From the NCBI GenBank assembly GCA_013368375.1, contig JAACJP010000007.1:868001-932000 (forward strand): a stretch of DNA of 64,000 bases. Direction: 5' to 3'. The DNA comes from Tricholomella constricta. Its lineage: Eukaryota > Basidiomycota > Agaricomycetes > Agaricales > Lyophyllaceae. The stretch's first letter is position 1; every line of letters starts with the position of its first letter. Made by a program: the position numbers and the translations under genes. Shown here piece after piece: positions 32,327-45,900 of this stretch. The notes under the pieces were generated by a model. It made no database searches. It was not told the DNA's origin and saw nothing but the letters and a program-made list of their open reading frames with translations.

Positions 32327-33353
32327 ATGTCTCGACGAGCAGCTATCGTAGAGGATGAGTTCGACGATGACACAGACCTCCCTCTTCCTTCTCAGCCCCT
32401 CCCCAATACAGGCACGCGCGGGCCGCTTCTCGAGGAAATTCACATCTCCGACGATGAATTTGAGCCATCTCAGCAAGCAGGCCCGGCGTCGCCTTCATCG
32501 CAATCGCAATCTAGACCTACACCCGCGGCTGCGAGCCGGCCGGACTTGAAGAACACAGTGACAGACATCACACCGTATAAGACGTGTGTCGAGTTTCATT
32601 TTTGACGCGAAATTTAAGATTGAGGGGCCTCTGCAGATGGACGTGCATCTATCCCATATACATCGACGCGAAACGCCCCTATGGCACCGGACAGCGCAGG
32701 GTGGAGCGGGCCAAGAGCTTGTGGTGGCCGCTCAGCAAGGACATCGCAGAGGCTGCGAATCGATTGGGGCTTGGCACACTTCACGAAGTCAACAAATCGC
32801 ATCCTCGAGATTGGGAAAACCCTGGACGAGTACGGGTACAATGGAAGAAGGATGGAAACCTTATGAACCCAATTGTGAAAACCAGTGGGTTCCCTCTCTT
32901 GAATTTTAAGATATGGTTACCAACGCACACACGCCTCTAGAGAAGCAGTTGTTGGAAATGATCTGCTTCCAGATACAACATTTGAAGCCAGAAAACATTC
33001 CTAAACCGCCGTACAACACCTCAACACCCAATACTGCTGCACCGGCTCCATCCAAACCGACAAGTACATCGAACAAGGGAAAGCAGCCAGCGCAAACGAA
33101 ATCAAAGTCACCTGCGGCCCCACAGTCGAAACAGATCGGTGGACGGCGACTTCCTAACCCACCTGAACCTCATCCTCCTTTGGCCAGCCGCGTTTCTCCT
33201 TATTCTCCGGCGATCTCGACTGGTGTCCTCATCGATACTGTCAAAGCAGGAATGAACGCCACAGAAAACCCCATCCCTGGTGTTGCACCTACACCTGGTA
33301 TGCCTGGCGGAGCACAGAAAGGCAAGCGGAAGGTGGTCAGAGTCCGGGGATGA
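32327..33353 (+). CDS. SEC65: Signal recognition particle subunit SRP19/SEC65
   Basis: SRP19 binds helices 6 and 8 of the SRP RNA and prepares it for SRP54, in particles that target secretory proteins to the ER. Exons 32327-32583, 32637-32884 and 32941-33353 give 305 residues. After an acidic N-terminal extension (EDEFDDDTDLPLP) comes the conserved SRP19 core: CIYPIYIDAKRPYGTGQRR at the start of exon 2, then ISxAANRLGL-like IAEAANRLGLGTLHE and the RVRVQWKKDGN strand. The C-terminal tail is long, Pro/Ser/Lys-rich and ends GKRKVVRVRG, as in fungal Sec65, which is longer than animal SRP19 (about 144). The start was picked at MSRRAAIVED, just after an upstream in-frame ATG that would shorten the shared promoter. 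Confidence 0.92.
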
Positions 33354-34987
33354 TGTCGAGCTTGTACACGAATAAACTTGGAATACCTATTGTAAGAGTC
33401 TGTAGCATTTACGACTTCGATTCCGAGGCATCGGAACAACTGGCTCGGAACTCGGAATGTCGGGCCGCGATACACCGCATCCGGAGATTGCCTGGATATG
33501 AAATGATCAGATCGATCATCAACTTGGCTTCGACCACAACTTTGACTTCCACAGCTCGTCGCCCTACTTAACTGCCTGAGCGCTGCAGCGCTCATTACAC
33601 ATGTGCATAGCCTCCTTGGTGCACTATAATGAGCTTAGAGAGCCTATCTTCGTTCCAAGTGTACGAACTCGATGTAACCCGACGTCTCTTGTGATGATTC
33701 GTGGTGTACCTATTCAGCTCGTTAGCTTTTTCAAGCCACGCATACTCAGATGTTTTGTTCTATTCAGACTCTTCTTTGGACTTTTGTATGGTTTGTTACT
33801 CCCAATTCCATCACTTCGTTCCTTCATTGGCTATTCACCCTAAGTGCTTTCGTGGTGATACCTAGGTGCGTCGTGTAAACTCAGGAACTCTAGCCTTGAA
33901 GCCGCCTGACTTACACCAAGCTTTGCATACACAGCCTTTTGATTGTCTTCTGTCACTGTCAGTTTCCTCTCCTCGATTGATCGAGGAAGAGGATTCAATC
34001 TCTGACATCGTGTTTAAACATTTCTTCTCAAAGGAGGGTTGAATTTACATCCAGCGCGTCACGCCTGTCCAACCTCTGAGACGTTACAGTTATTCACGGT
34101 GAGCAACGAAGTATTTTTGACTTGGTCGAACTCATCACTCTTTCGTAAATCATGCGCTCACTAGGCTTGACCAAGATGTGTTTTATGAGATGTTTTGCAT
34201 GGGCAGGCTTTGCCCTTGAGCGGAAAGTCTGTTTGCTTTTGCCGGATTGTTCTGGATAACTTAATGGCGCTCATCGAGAAGCTACCGGCCTGCTTCCATC
34301 CGATCATCCAAGGATCTTCCCATTGTCACGCCCAAATTGGCCAACTACGAAACGAGCCCGCATCAAACAAATACCCATTCGCCGCTAGCCCTGCCTCCAT
34401 CTCCCAACGAACAAGTTCCGCCCTGCCGAAGGACGCAGCTATTCTTACGTTGGCTCTCCCCTTCTCCTGAACGATCTAGAAAACCCTGTCTTGGAGGATG
34501 GTCCCGTGATACCTTGTAAGTCGTATTGTAACACGCTTTCAATTACCACTCACATAACACGTCACTTTGGGAGTCAGAAACAGCATCAAGGTCCCACCCT
34601 CGTCCTGATGGGTAATTTCTGGCTTATGGCCCGAGTTTGGCAGCATACTAGAGCGGCCGCATCAGAGATCGGACATCGTGCCATCAGGCAGCAGTTGTTG
34701 CATCCCTTGGTTCCCTGGAGCGACTTCGAGGAAATCCGCAATCTATCACGTGATGACGCATGGTATTGCCTATTCTGGACGAAGGGCTTAGGTTTTTGGG
34801 CCCTCCACCTAAATCGATCGATCGCAACCATGCACCATCGGAAGCACCCTATTCACATACAAGTGTCTCGCTTTCTATCATTCAGCCCACATCATTCTCC
34901 TCGCTCTGACCTTGCCCCCTCTTCGTGTCCCCTCATTCATCTCCTTCACTTGTGAGAAACCTTCGAGACACGTTCTGCACGATCAGC
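33354..34987. other. Intergenic, 1.6 kb, no gene seen
   Basis: Contains the 3' flank of SEC65 and the upstream region of the carboxylesterase. Several short frames (for example 34491-34955 plus strand) have no recognisable content. No repeat family or RNA gene was recognised. Confidence 0.45.
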
Positions 34988-37053
34988 ATGACAGCCACAC
35001 AGAAACCTTGCTACTCAGCGAGTCCAAAGCAGTATCATGCTTTGCTGCACACGACCTTCTGTGGTGTCGAACACCCTTTATCGACCCCAGACACGCCCAT
35101 ACACCAGTACTTGGGTATCAAGTATGCCTCTGTGCCTGCACGTTTTCGCCAGTCAAGGTTGTGGAAGTCTTACCCTCCAATAGTTGACGCCTCAAGACAC
35201 GGGTGCGCTCCCCTTCATCTAATTTCACTGATTTTGGAAACGCTGACCCAACATAACACTGATCCTAGAGCAATCTGCCCGCAGCCTAGAAGTTCCAAGA
35301 CAATTGAAGAAACTCTGGTCGGGATCACAGACGAGGTCGTTCCACAGCAAGTCGTCAAACAAGACGAGTTTGAGTGTTTGAATCTTAACATCACATGCCC
35401 TGCTGGGCTTACACCGCAATCCCGCGTGCCTGTAATGCTGTGGGTGCATGGGTATGTCTATCATCAATAACGGGTACTTATAGTTAACGATCATCTGTAT
35501 AGGGGTGGCGAGCGCGGCTGCGGTTCAAGCTGGGTGTACGATTGTGGACCTTTGGTCCAGAAAAGCCTTGACATAGGCAAACCAGTCATCCTGATCACAT
35601 TCAAGTCAGTGCACCGGTTTTATGATTCTGAACAGCATCTGATTATGTCGTCGAACAATAGCTTCCGAATTGGACTGTTTGGCTTTGCGGCCAGCCCTAT
35701 GATTAGAGAGGACAACAGATCCGCGGGTGAAGAAGGCGTTGGCAACTATGGCAAGTTATCCTGGTTGGATGGCGTTAACGCGGACTAATTTCGAACACAG
35801 GTCTACGAGATCAACGAAAGGCCATGGAATGGCTCCATAATTACATTGGGGAATTTGGCGGCGATTCCGGCAACATCACTGTATTCGGCGAATCTTCGGG
35901 CGGCGCCGACATTCTTTGCCACATGCTCTCCGCAGATAACCAGATTCGCCCTATGTTCCAGCGCGCCATAGTCCAGAGTGCCCTTCTGGACCACAACCTT
36001 CCCGATGTCGCAAACGCCGGATGGCACCTTTCACGCATTCTCGCAGCATTACGCGTCACCACCATGGATCAATTCCGGCAGGTCGACGCCGAGAAGCTTG
36101 CCGCGCTCGGGAATACTTTACGCGCCATCGATGACGGGGTATTCTTCCGCCAAGGATGGCAAGACTTCTTCGTCAAGGATGACGCGCACTCGCGCCATCA
36201 TAGCCAGCTTAAAAGTCACATTGCCCGTGCGCACAGCCGCGCCCGGAGCCGATCCTCGATTCGGGACATCCGTTCCCCGTCACGCACTTCAGCTCTGGCG
36301 CTCCCTGCAAATCTTCAGCCCCTAATCATTGGAGACTGCTCCGCCGATTCCACTCAGTGGTTGCGCCCCCTGTCTTTGTGGACCCCGGCCGGCGCTGTCA
36401 GGCGGATCAAGGCCGTCTGTCAGTCGCTCACCAAGGCCAGCAACGTCATGCGCGCGTATGACATCTCGCCGTACACTCCGGACGAGGACATCATGGATCA
36501 TGTATTGGAGCTTGTCAATGACGCTCGCGTGGCGTGGCCCACTGAGTGTGTCGCCCACAGCGCGAAACGTGAACGGGGTGGGCGTGGAGTGTGGAGATAC
36601 GTCTTTGATCAGGAGGGCCCATCGAAAGGTGCTCCACACAATGCGGCGGATCTTGTCTACCTGTTCGACACAATACCGCTCCCTGCTTCTGCACAGCCTT
36701 CCTCCCCTGAGATCTTCTGTGAAACCTTCGGCGATCTGTCGGACGATGAGGACTTTATTCAGGGCGGTGGAGTTGATGAAGAATGGACCACCACCGTCGT
36801 CGACGAGTGGTCGTACAGGCGTGTGCGAGACACCATGCAAGAGAGGTGGATCTCTTTCGCGAATGGGGAGGCACCGTGGCGTGAGGACAAGGTCTTCGTC
36901 TTTGGCCCAGAAGGCGAAACGGGCGAGCGCTCGAACTTCATCCTTGAGGGCCGCCGTCGAAGGGAGCTCTGGAAGGAGGCGCTCGAACCCCTCGGCATGC
37001 ACCTTGTGCAAAAAGTCGGCCTCGAATTGAGCCGCGGCCCGTCGCAGTTCTGA
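34988..37053 (+). CDS. Type-B carboxylesterase/lipase family protein
   Basis: Alpha/beta hydrolase of the cholinesterase/carboxylesterase family, hydrolysing carboxylic esters; the substrate is unknown. Exons 34988-35202, 35269-35451, 35503-35604, 35662-35750 and 35801-37053 give 613 residues. Family marks: QYLGIKYA near the N terminus, VPVMLWVHGGG (oxyanion hole), FRIGLFGF, NYGLRDQRKAMEWLHNYIGEFGGD, nucleophile Ser in FGESSGG near residue 220 and a likely catalytic His in APHNAADLVYLF. An Arg/Ser/His-rich insert (HSRHHSQLKSHIARAHSRARSRSS) is unusual and perhaps a disordered loop. No signal peptide is seen, so it may be intracellular, unlike most secreted relatives. The fourth intron starts GC rather than GT. 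Confidence 0.88.
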
Positions 37054-37855
37054 AATATTGGCCTTTTGGACGCTCAGCAAGCATCAGCCTGCTTCGTATA
37101 TTTTTTATCATGGGTTATCATTTTGCATCTTTCTTTTTGGGTTCATTCACTGAGGAAAAAAACTTCTTTATCACACTACATTTGACTCGCATTATCTCAT
37201 CTACGTTATCATAGCATTGTTATCGCGCATATATTGTCACCTATGTATTGTTTTCGTCGCATCGCTCAACATCCATGTAGTCCAAGCATTAGGAGAGGAA
37301 GATGCGCAGGCTTCCTTGCACTTTTCGACATCTGAATGACAGGACAGAACAACCACCAAATTCAGTCTCAAACGGAGCGAGCGAAGGGACTATTCTGGAT
37401 CTGTCACACTGTGCCTATTCAACCTCTGCAAAGGTAACGAGTCCCCATTTGACCATGTACTATAACCACATGGCCCTTGGGCTTCGGAATCTCATCAGGA
37501 GAGGTTCAGGACTTTAGATCTTGTAAGTAGGGCTCTTCCTACAACCTTCATTTCGCAGGCAATTGCTAAGGGGGAGATGGTGGCGTGGGCGGCGTAAATC
37601 TTGCTCGTCCATATTTTAGAGCCGCCCGGCTGCCTGCTTGGTTGTTTAGATTCGTCCAAATTGATCATGATCATTAAAGGTCGAGTTTCGAATCAACATA
37701 ATTTAGGTAGAAAGTAACGAGATGAACTGTGAGTATTGAGCAGCTGATACATCAGTGAGAAAAGCGATAGGTAGTACAGACAGCACGAGACAACGAACGG
37801 AAAGAAAGAAAGACCATACAATAAATGTTCAGAGAAGAGAACACAACTATCCCCG
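37054..37855. other. Intergenic between two convergent genes
   Basis: 3' flanks of the carboxylesterase and PDS5 genes. No coding content or repeat was recognised. Confidence 0.5.
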
Positions 37856-40800
37856 TCAGTCGTCCGACTTGACCGCTTCAGCTTTCACGGCAGCTGTCCT
37901 TTGCCTCCTGCTTCTGGCCTGTGGAGTGGTAAGATCATCTTAGTCATGTACGGGACGCCCAGCCAGGAGGCAGCTGACCTTTGCCCGTGTCCTGGCACCC
38001 CGACCCAATTTCTCTTCGGCGTCCTCCTGATCATCCTGATCAGAGGCCTTGGCCTCCTCTTCTCGCTGTGGCACATCAGCATCGCTGTCCTCTGCTTCTG
38101 ACTCCTCCTCCGATTCATCATCCGACTGCCGTCTCTTCTTGACTCGTGATCTCCTTATAGGCAGGAACAAAGTTAGAATGTGACCTTTATGTGATGAAAG
38201 GAGCAAGCTACGAACTTGGCAGACCCATTTGCCTTGGGAGCAGGAGCCTTGCGTTTAGCAGGCGCTTTCCGCTCCTTCTTCTCTGCCTACGACATGAACC
38301 GTCAGCACACAACATCAGTGGTGACACGATAGACCCTTTTTACCTTGGGTTTCAGCAGATTGGCTAGCCATTCAATCGTGTCCTCCGGAAGGTATATAGT
38401 CTTGTTGATCTGTGGACCCGAGACTCAGTTCGTCATTTACAATGTATTGTCAAGGGATGGCCCACCACTTTAGCCGCTTCTGGGTTGGGTAATGGCCTGA
38501 GGATATCAGCTGGCAGTCGGATTTTGCCTGGGTAGCTTTGAACGCTCCAGGAGCGACTACTGGCATAAGATTTAATCATTTCTTGGGCCAGCTCAGCAAT
38601 CACGTAAAGATTCTAGGGGGGCATTCTCGTTCAAATATCACAGGATGAAGAGGTTCGCATTACTCACTTCCGTGTATGCATGTGACTCTGAGTCACGCAC
38701 CGACTTCCCTTTCAAGGCAAGATGGAAGAGAAGCGAAACGTTTTCCGAGGTAGCGACGAGGTCGATATAAAACTGGATATATCTAAAATGTAATTGAGAT
38801 TCGATTGAAAGACGGGAAAGGTTTAAACTGACTTGGAAATGTCAAGGAGTTCCTCGTGACTTTTACTAAAATCGGGATGGTGGGCAAGCAGGTGTAGCAA
38901 GCGTATAAAGATTATTTCGAAATGTTCCGTTCTGATATCTGTAAGTAAATTAGCAATGCGGCTTGCGCACATCCATCATGATGCGACGTACTTGGTCTCA
39001 TCTTTCTCAGCGCTCCGGTGATGTACGATGATGCCTGGATAACCGAATAACGTCAACCGGCGACGGGACAGTAACATGTTCGAGGGGCTTACCAGTGCCT
39101 TGACATCGCTCTCGGGATCATGAACTGTTAGGAATGGAATGACATTGTACCGAGGTGGAAGTTTTCGTGGTTGCAATAGAGATATGAGTTTCGTGAGGAA
39201 CAATATTCGAACATTATAACACGAATCCTTGAAATCTATGTTAGTGAAAGGAAACGAATACTAACACAAACATCGAACGTACCTGGACGGTGACCGCCAG
39301 CCTTATAAATTTTTGTATCATCGTTTGCGCATAAATATTAATAGTTGAAAGATGCAACAGGGATACCGCCGCCTGTAACCGCATCCTCGACATCACTTTC
39401 GGGCTAGAGTCACATATCAGCGCACATGAACACGGACATAGACTCGATGTAACGCACTCCTCGCCTGCTTGCCCCGTGAATGAGCCGCTGTGTTCTATAA
39501 GCGTCGCAAACATCTTTAAAACTGGCGTCGAAATCTCCAGAGCCTTGTCTGATGATGCATGTGCTAGACTGCGATACCGGCAGACTTTCAGCACGAGGAT
39601 TTTGGCTCGCAGTGTTGGAGCGACGTCCTCATCGGCCACCCACTCCTCGTCCACATCCATATCGTCCTTTTGCGCCTTATTCAACCAAACATGCGCGCGT
39701 GACGTGAAGAGGGAGAAAGGGACGTACGGGATCAGGCAGTGTTGGAACCATGAGAATTTGCTTGAGCAGAAAGGTCATAATGACGTCGCTTTGGTGCTCA
39801 AATGCTTCAGGCGCAAATCGTGCTATCTGGGCGAGCACAGCGACGTGTGCCACGAGCTTCTCAGGGGAAGACTCAGCAAGGTCATCCACAATCAACTGGA
39901 GCAGGACCGATCAATCGACGCCCTTCAATTTGAATCGTGGACAAACAGTTCACTAACCTCAACGAGTGAGTCGCAAGCACTGGCGTCACCAGAGACAGCG
40001 AGTATCCTAGCAGCGAACTTCGCAATCCGTTCATTCGACTGGAGTGAAAAGCGTGTGATCCTCTCTAGCGTCCGCCTTCACAAGTCAAAAAGAGAACAGC
40101 GCCATCAGCCATACGCACCACCGCGTAACAAAATGAAACCTCACTTGTCCGTCGGGATCAATTTCTTGTCCCAGTGTAACACTCCCGCAAGCGCATGCAA
40201 ACAGGTCTCGACCAGCGGGGTATTCTTCTCGTCAGCAATCGCCTTCGTCAGCTCGCTCATATGGGACTTGTAAAATGCCGGCGAGTGCTTCGACACATAA
40301 GTGAGGAGGAGCTTGGCGTGGTCGCTTGTGTGCCCGTGGCCCTTGAGCACGCGCTTGATGAGAGTGGGGATAGAGGACTGGTTGAGGATACGGAAGCTCG
40401 AGCGCCGGAGGAGGGTCAACAGTGTTGCTGCATGGGGGGACAATTGCTGCTCTACTCGACGCTGGACCTCGTTCTGGAGGCGGGGCTTCAGCTGAACTGC
40501 TGGCGGATTGTGAGCTCGGATGAGTGTCCTACCGTCGCCTTGATCAACCCTTTCAGGTCTGTTTGGGAATCCATACAGGTTTTGAAGAGCTTGTATAGTC
40601 GTCCTTCATTCAATTTGGCGAAAGCCTCGAGGTCCTCAACGGCCTTAAAGGGATCCGGAAAAGTGACTGTGTCGTAATTAGACCTAGAGTCATAAGCCAA
40701 AGTGCAAAGAATGGGACGAACGGGAGATGTGCTGTATCAGACCATCTAGCCGATGCGTGACCTTCTCTTCGTCTTCGTCGATGATGCCACCCTGAGAATG

Positions 40801-42851
40801 ATCATGAATTAATGGTGGCAACTGAGAATTCATTTGACTGACGTTGTTTTGGACACAAGTATCCAAAAAATGATCATACACGTTCGGTCGCCTAGATTGG
40901 TGTATTCAGCACAAAAGACGACCCTATGAATTTACGAGGAAAGACACATACACCTGTTTGAGCGCCGTTAACAGCAACATTGCATTGGTGGACTTCTCCT
41001 CAAGGAACTTCATCGTGTGAAGTAACCTATCAGTCCAAGCTACTTCATCTACATCCCCACCCTTCGAGCTGGATGGGGTCGAAGATGAAGGGAGGGGTAA
41101 GATATACTCCATAACTACCTGTTCCACGATCGTCCTTGGGGGAGATGTTAAGGTAAAGCTACATTATGGGATTGGGACCCACGCACCTGACTTCAGTGCT
41201 GACGCCGATCATTTGCAGTATGGTGTTAGGTATCCACGAGAACTGCTTTATTGCCAAGGGTTCGTTGTTCTCACTATGAAGGCGCTTTAGCATTGGCACA
41301 AGTCACCTGTGAAGGCACGAACTCACATTTCTGGGTAGGCAAGACTATACAGCTTCCCTAGACTCGTTAAGGCTTCCACACGGACCGATTGCTTGAGGAA
41401 TAATGAGATGCATGTGGAGTGAGGTATATGTCGCCAGGACTAACCTTCTTGTCTACTCCCCGCTCGGCCACTGCACGTAGCTGGCCTTCAGACACATGGT
41501 GAAGAGCAGTTTCGTAGTCGAGCTGGCCATAGACTTTGCAAGCCGCCGCGCGAACCTTCTCATCGGGGTCCAAGAGCTTGGAAAGAAGCGCCTCTAGAAC
41601 GTCGTTGGTAAACGGGTCAATATGCCTTGATGGACGCACCTTCGATGACTTCCCTCTGCTCAAACAAGTTGACAAGCAGCCCCTTCGTTGCCTCCACAAA
41701 TTTCAGCCGCACCGACGCTGCCTTGTCGTTCTTCCGTAGCACCCACACGTTCCATGTCGCCGGATACTTCTTTGCTAGTTCTGCACCGCCCTTGTCCGCA
41801 AACATCTCCCCAAGCACCTGAGTCGCGATCAGGCGCAGTGTTACCTCCTCGACACGGAGCTCTTCCTCCAGCTGCGGAATGACACTATGCAGCAGCCCCG
41901 GACATGAGTGATTGAGCCTTTTGATGAGCTCATGTGCTGTTCGGATCTCGTTGAAGTCTTCGTCGCGGGAATTTGCCACGATGATGTCGGTGAAATGTTG
42001 GCAGACGTGTCGTTGGAGTTTGTCTGCAGTACCATTGCACACTTGCACTGCCAATCGATATCCTGCCTGTTCTATCCGCTGGAGGGTCGTGTCAGAATAT
42101 CAGCCGACGGGTAGCGATAACCAAAAAACGGGGAGGTGTGGTGCGAGCTCGCGGACATTCGGGTGTCAAGGTTACGATGGGGAAGTTCTTATGCGCTTCA
42201 TATGATTTGGTAAAGCAAACGTACCGTATTGTTCTCCATGAATTGAGACAATATCGACTCCAACACCTCCGTCGGCAAGACCTGAGCTTCATCGATAAGG
42301 GCAACAAGGATGTCCACCATGAATATCTCAATTTTCTTGGGCAGATCGCGTCTGACGAGGTTAAAAAAGTCGCGAAAAATTTCGACCATGAGTTCCTCCG
42401 CGGTTGGTAAGTCGCAGACGAGCACGACGCTCTTCACCGTCGATAGAGACTCGAGCAGATGAAAGTATTCGTTGTAGTACGAGGCGTCGGCGCCCTTGAG
42501 TCCATTTGTGAGCTGGCGAAAGAAGAATTGGAAAATATCGCGAAGCTCGGCTTGTGTGTATGGTGCATCGGGAGCGTAGAGACGTAGGATGTCCGCAAGA
42601 CAGCAGGCCGCATATGCCTTGACTCCCCGGTCCTTGTGAAGTAGGATAGATGTATTTACAAGCTCCTTGCGGACGCTGCTGAGAGAACTGACGTCGACGT
42701 GCTCTTGATCGAGTGAAGCCAGTTCAGTGTGCAAGGCCTTCATTTTCTTGAGCAAGGCATCAGTCGAAAGCCCCTTTCCTAGAAGCTTTTCACGGAAAGC
42801 GAGCTTTTTGGTGGGCGAGGGCTGGCCGCCGTGGCGAGTCTGGGCCACCAT
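37856..42851 (-). CDS. PDS5: Sister chromatid cohesion protein PDS5
   Basis: HEAT-repeat cohesin regulator that, with Wapl and Eco1, controls cohesin release and maintenance on chromosomes. The gene is about 5 kb and split into many exons. I could follow the frame but did not fix every junction. Starts MVAQTRHGGQPSPTKKLAFREKLLGKGLSTDALLKKM at 42851 and the first large exon carries the Pds5 signature KDRGVKAYAACCLADILRLYAPDAPYT and YYNEYFHLLESLSTVKSVVLVCDL. HEAT-type helices continue (AHELIKRLNHSCPGLLHSVIPQLEEEL; DPDEKVRAAACKVYGQLDY). The C-terminal tail is acidic and basic by turns (KKRRQSDDESEEESEAEDSD) and ends in a last short exon at 37856-37914 (ARSRRQRTAAVKAEAV). Size and tail fit fungal Pds5 (about 1200 residues). 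It shares a 133-bp promoter with NAA15. Confidence 0.9.
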
Positions 42852-42984
42852 GGTGTTGGAGGAGGAAGAGAAGCGCGTCTGCTGGGCGGCACGCGTTGTT
42901 TGCCTTTGTTCCGTCTCACAATTTGTGACTCTCCAGTGAATCAGGCGTTTGAGGAAATACTGAATCTGGACTCCGTCTGTCTAC
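42852..42984. promoter_or_regulatory. Bidirectional promoter PDS5/NAA15
   Basis: 133 bp between divergent start codons of PDS5 and NAA15. Both are housekeeping genes, so joint expression is plausible. No specific motif is claimed. Confidence 0.6.
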
Positions 42985-45900
42985 ATGTCCAAAGTGCTTC
43001 CCACTCCTGCCAAACGGATCCTCCCGTCCAAGGAGGCTACGCTTTTCAAGGAGCTACTGACGCTCTACGAAACCCGGCAGCTCAAGAAGGGCCTCAAAAC
43101 CTCTGATCAGATCCTCAAGAAATTTCCAGAGCATGGCGGTACGTCCAGTAGACTATTTCAAAATTTCCGGGCCCTGATTACTTTCTCAGAAACACTATGC
43201 ATGAAAGGACTTGTCTTGACCCACATGGGGAAGCGGGAGGAAGGGATCGACCTCGTGAAGAAGGGCGTCCGGCTTGACTTGACGTCCCACATCTGCTGGC
43301 ATGTTTTCGGCCTCATCCAGAAGGGAGAGAAGCATTACGAGGAGGCGTTAAAATCATATACACAAGCCCTGCGCTTTGATAAAGTGCGTTTGTGGCTGAG
43401 AATCACGGCAATATACCTGATGTTCGATTTCGGTGCAGGAAAACCTGAATATTTTGCGTGACGCTGCTCAACTGCAAACTCAACTACGGCTATTCGATGC
43501 GCTGGTAGAGACTCGGCACACTCTTCTCAGAATACGGCCCACCCTCCGCCAGCATTGGGTTGCATTAGCGGTTGCACATCACCTAAATGGAAACCTTGCG
43601 GAGGCACGGAAAACTTTGGAACACTATGAACGAACGCTGAAGGTATGTGGTATAAGCCAATATGAGCCTCTCATAATTGACTTGCACTCATTAGAACGTC
43701 CCGGATTATGATATCGAGCATTCCGAAACTTTGCTGTATCACATCCACCTCTTGGAAGAGATGGGCGAATTCTCCGACGCCCTTTCTTTGCTCGATATCA
43801 ATGCAAAATCTCGATCCATTGTCGACCGCGCTGCGATCATGGAATATCGAGGTAAGTGTTCTCGTGCGACGACAAATGTCAATGCTGATCCTTTACTAGC
43901 CCGGCTACTCTCCAAACTCGGGTCGGATGAGGCGGAACACGCGTGGCGAGTATTGATTGAGCACAATTCTGACTGCTACGACTACCTCCGGGGGTATCTT
44001 TCGAATCAGGGTTTATCTTTGGGTGAGTAGTTACTCAACACCCAGCTCACCCTCTCCTCTGACATGCAATCAGACGCTACAAGCACAGATGCCCTGACCA
44101 TCCTACGCCAATTCTCCACACAGCTGCCTAAAGCCACTGCTCCACGGCGCCTAGCACTGAACATCGCTTCCCGGGACGACTTCCGTGATCTCGTCAAGCC
44201 GTACCTGCTTTCCGGGCTAACCAAAGGCGTTCCTTCGCTCTTCGTCGACATCAAGGCTCTCTACTGTGATGACTCCAAGCGGCAGATTGTCGAAGAGATC
44301 GTCGAGGCTGCCCGCGCCGACTTCTCGCCGGATTCGACCTCCCCTTCCCCCTCCTCCTCGTCTGCACCCACAGACCTTGAGCCCACGACGTATCTTTGGA
44401 CGCTCTATTTCCTCGCACAACATCACTCCTACCTTGGGCGTCCCCAGCAGGCCCTGGAGACGATTGAGCTGGCGCTTGCTCACACTCCGACGCTCCCGGA
44501 GCTGCACGCGTGCAAGGCACGGACGCTGAAGCGCGCTGGGGACCCATTCGGCGCCGCGCGGTGTGTGGATGAGGCGAGGCTGCTGGACGGTCAAGATCGC
44601 TTCCTTAACACCAAGTGCGCGAAGTACCTCCTCCGCGCCGGGCTGATCGATGAGGCCAGCGCGATTCTAGGTCTTTTCACTAAGGCGTGCTTTTTCCTCT
44701 CCCGTGTCTCCGATAGGGGAGCTGAATTTTTGTCTTTAGAAAGACGCGACGAGCCCCGGTGCGGACCTGGAGGATATGCAGTCTTTGCTATACCTGATTG
44801 AAGAAGCCGATGCTCACTATCGTAATGCCAAACTGAACCTCGCTTTGAAGAAATACCTGGCTGTGCAGAAGGCGAGTTTGTAGAAATGCACTCCGGATCG
44901 ACCAGCTGATTTCGTTGTGATGCTCAGATCTTTAACGAGGTTGAAGACGACCAGTATGACTTCCACGGGTACAACTTGCGCAAGTTCACGCTCAATATCT
45001 ACTTGACGTATGTTTCCCCAAGAGTACAGCGCCCGGCATACTGAATATTACCCACCAGGCTGGTAAAGTGGGAAGATCGTCTGCGATCACATCCTGCCTA
45101 TGTCAAAGCAGCTCTATCGGCTTCCCGGGTATGTCTACGAGGTTCAGCCTAGCCTGGCAAAATTTGACGACCAGTGCGTTTCGGCTTGTACAGATATACG
45201 TCGCCCTCCACGATGACCCCTCCATTGCCAAGGCCGCTTCATCAGCTCGTAAGGCCAATCTTCTACGTGATATTATATAACCAAATTTCCTCCAGCCCAA
45301 CTCACAGACGCCGAGAAGAAGGCAAAGAAAAAGGCCAAGAAGGCCGCACAAAAGGTGCAAGAAGATGTCAAGAAAGGTACTTCTGTTTCTTACCCTGCAT
45401 CAACTATTCTCTTGAGAAGCGTGATGTCCAGCGCCCGCAGCCTCCGCGAACGAAGACAAAGGCCTCGAGGTCACGCTGCCTAAAGACGACGACCCTGAGG
45501 GCATCAAGCTTCTCAGCGTCGCCGACCCTCTCGAACACGCCGCCAAGCTCCTGCATCCGCTCTCCGCTCTATCAACCAACAACATCGACGCGTGGCTCGC
45601 CATTTACGACGTCGCAGTTCGGAGAAGTTTGTTTCACCAATCCTATCCTCGTCCTCAACTGATCACGTTGTCCAGAAAAATTCCTCCAAGCAGTGAAAGC
45701 ACTCAATTGCGCACGAGCGCTGAATCATGAACATCCCGAACTACACATCCGTCTCGTGCACTTCCGGCAGGCGGTTCAGGCGCTGCCGCAGCAGCTCCCG
45801 GCGCCCATCGGGCCCTTGGTAACAGAGGCTCTGGCGAAGCTCCTTCCCGATGAGGTGTCGCTTGACACATACAATGGGCAGTGCCTCCAGCGGCATTCTT

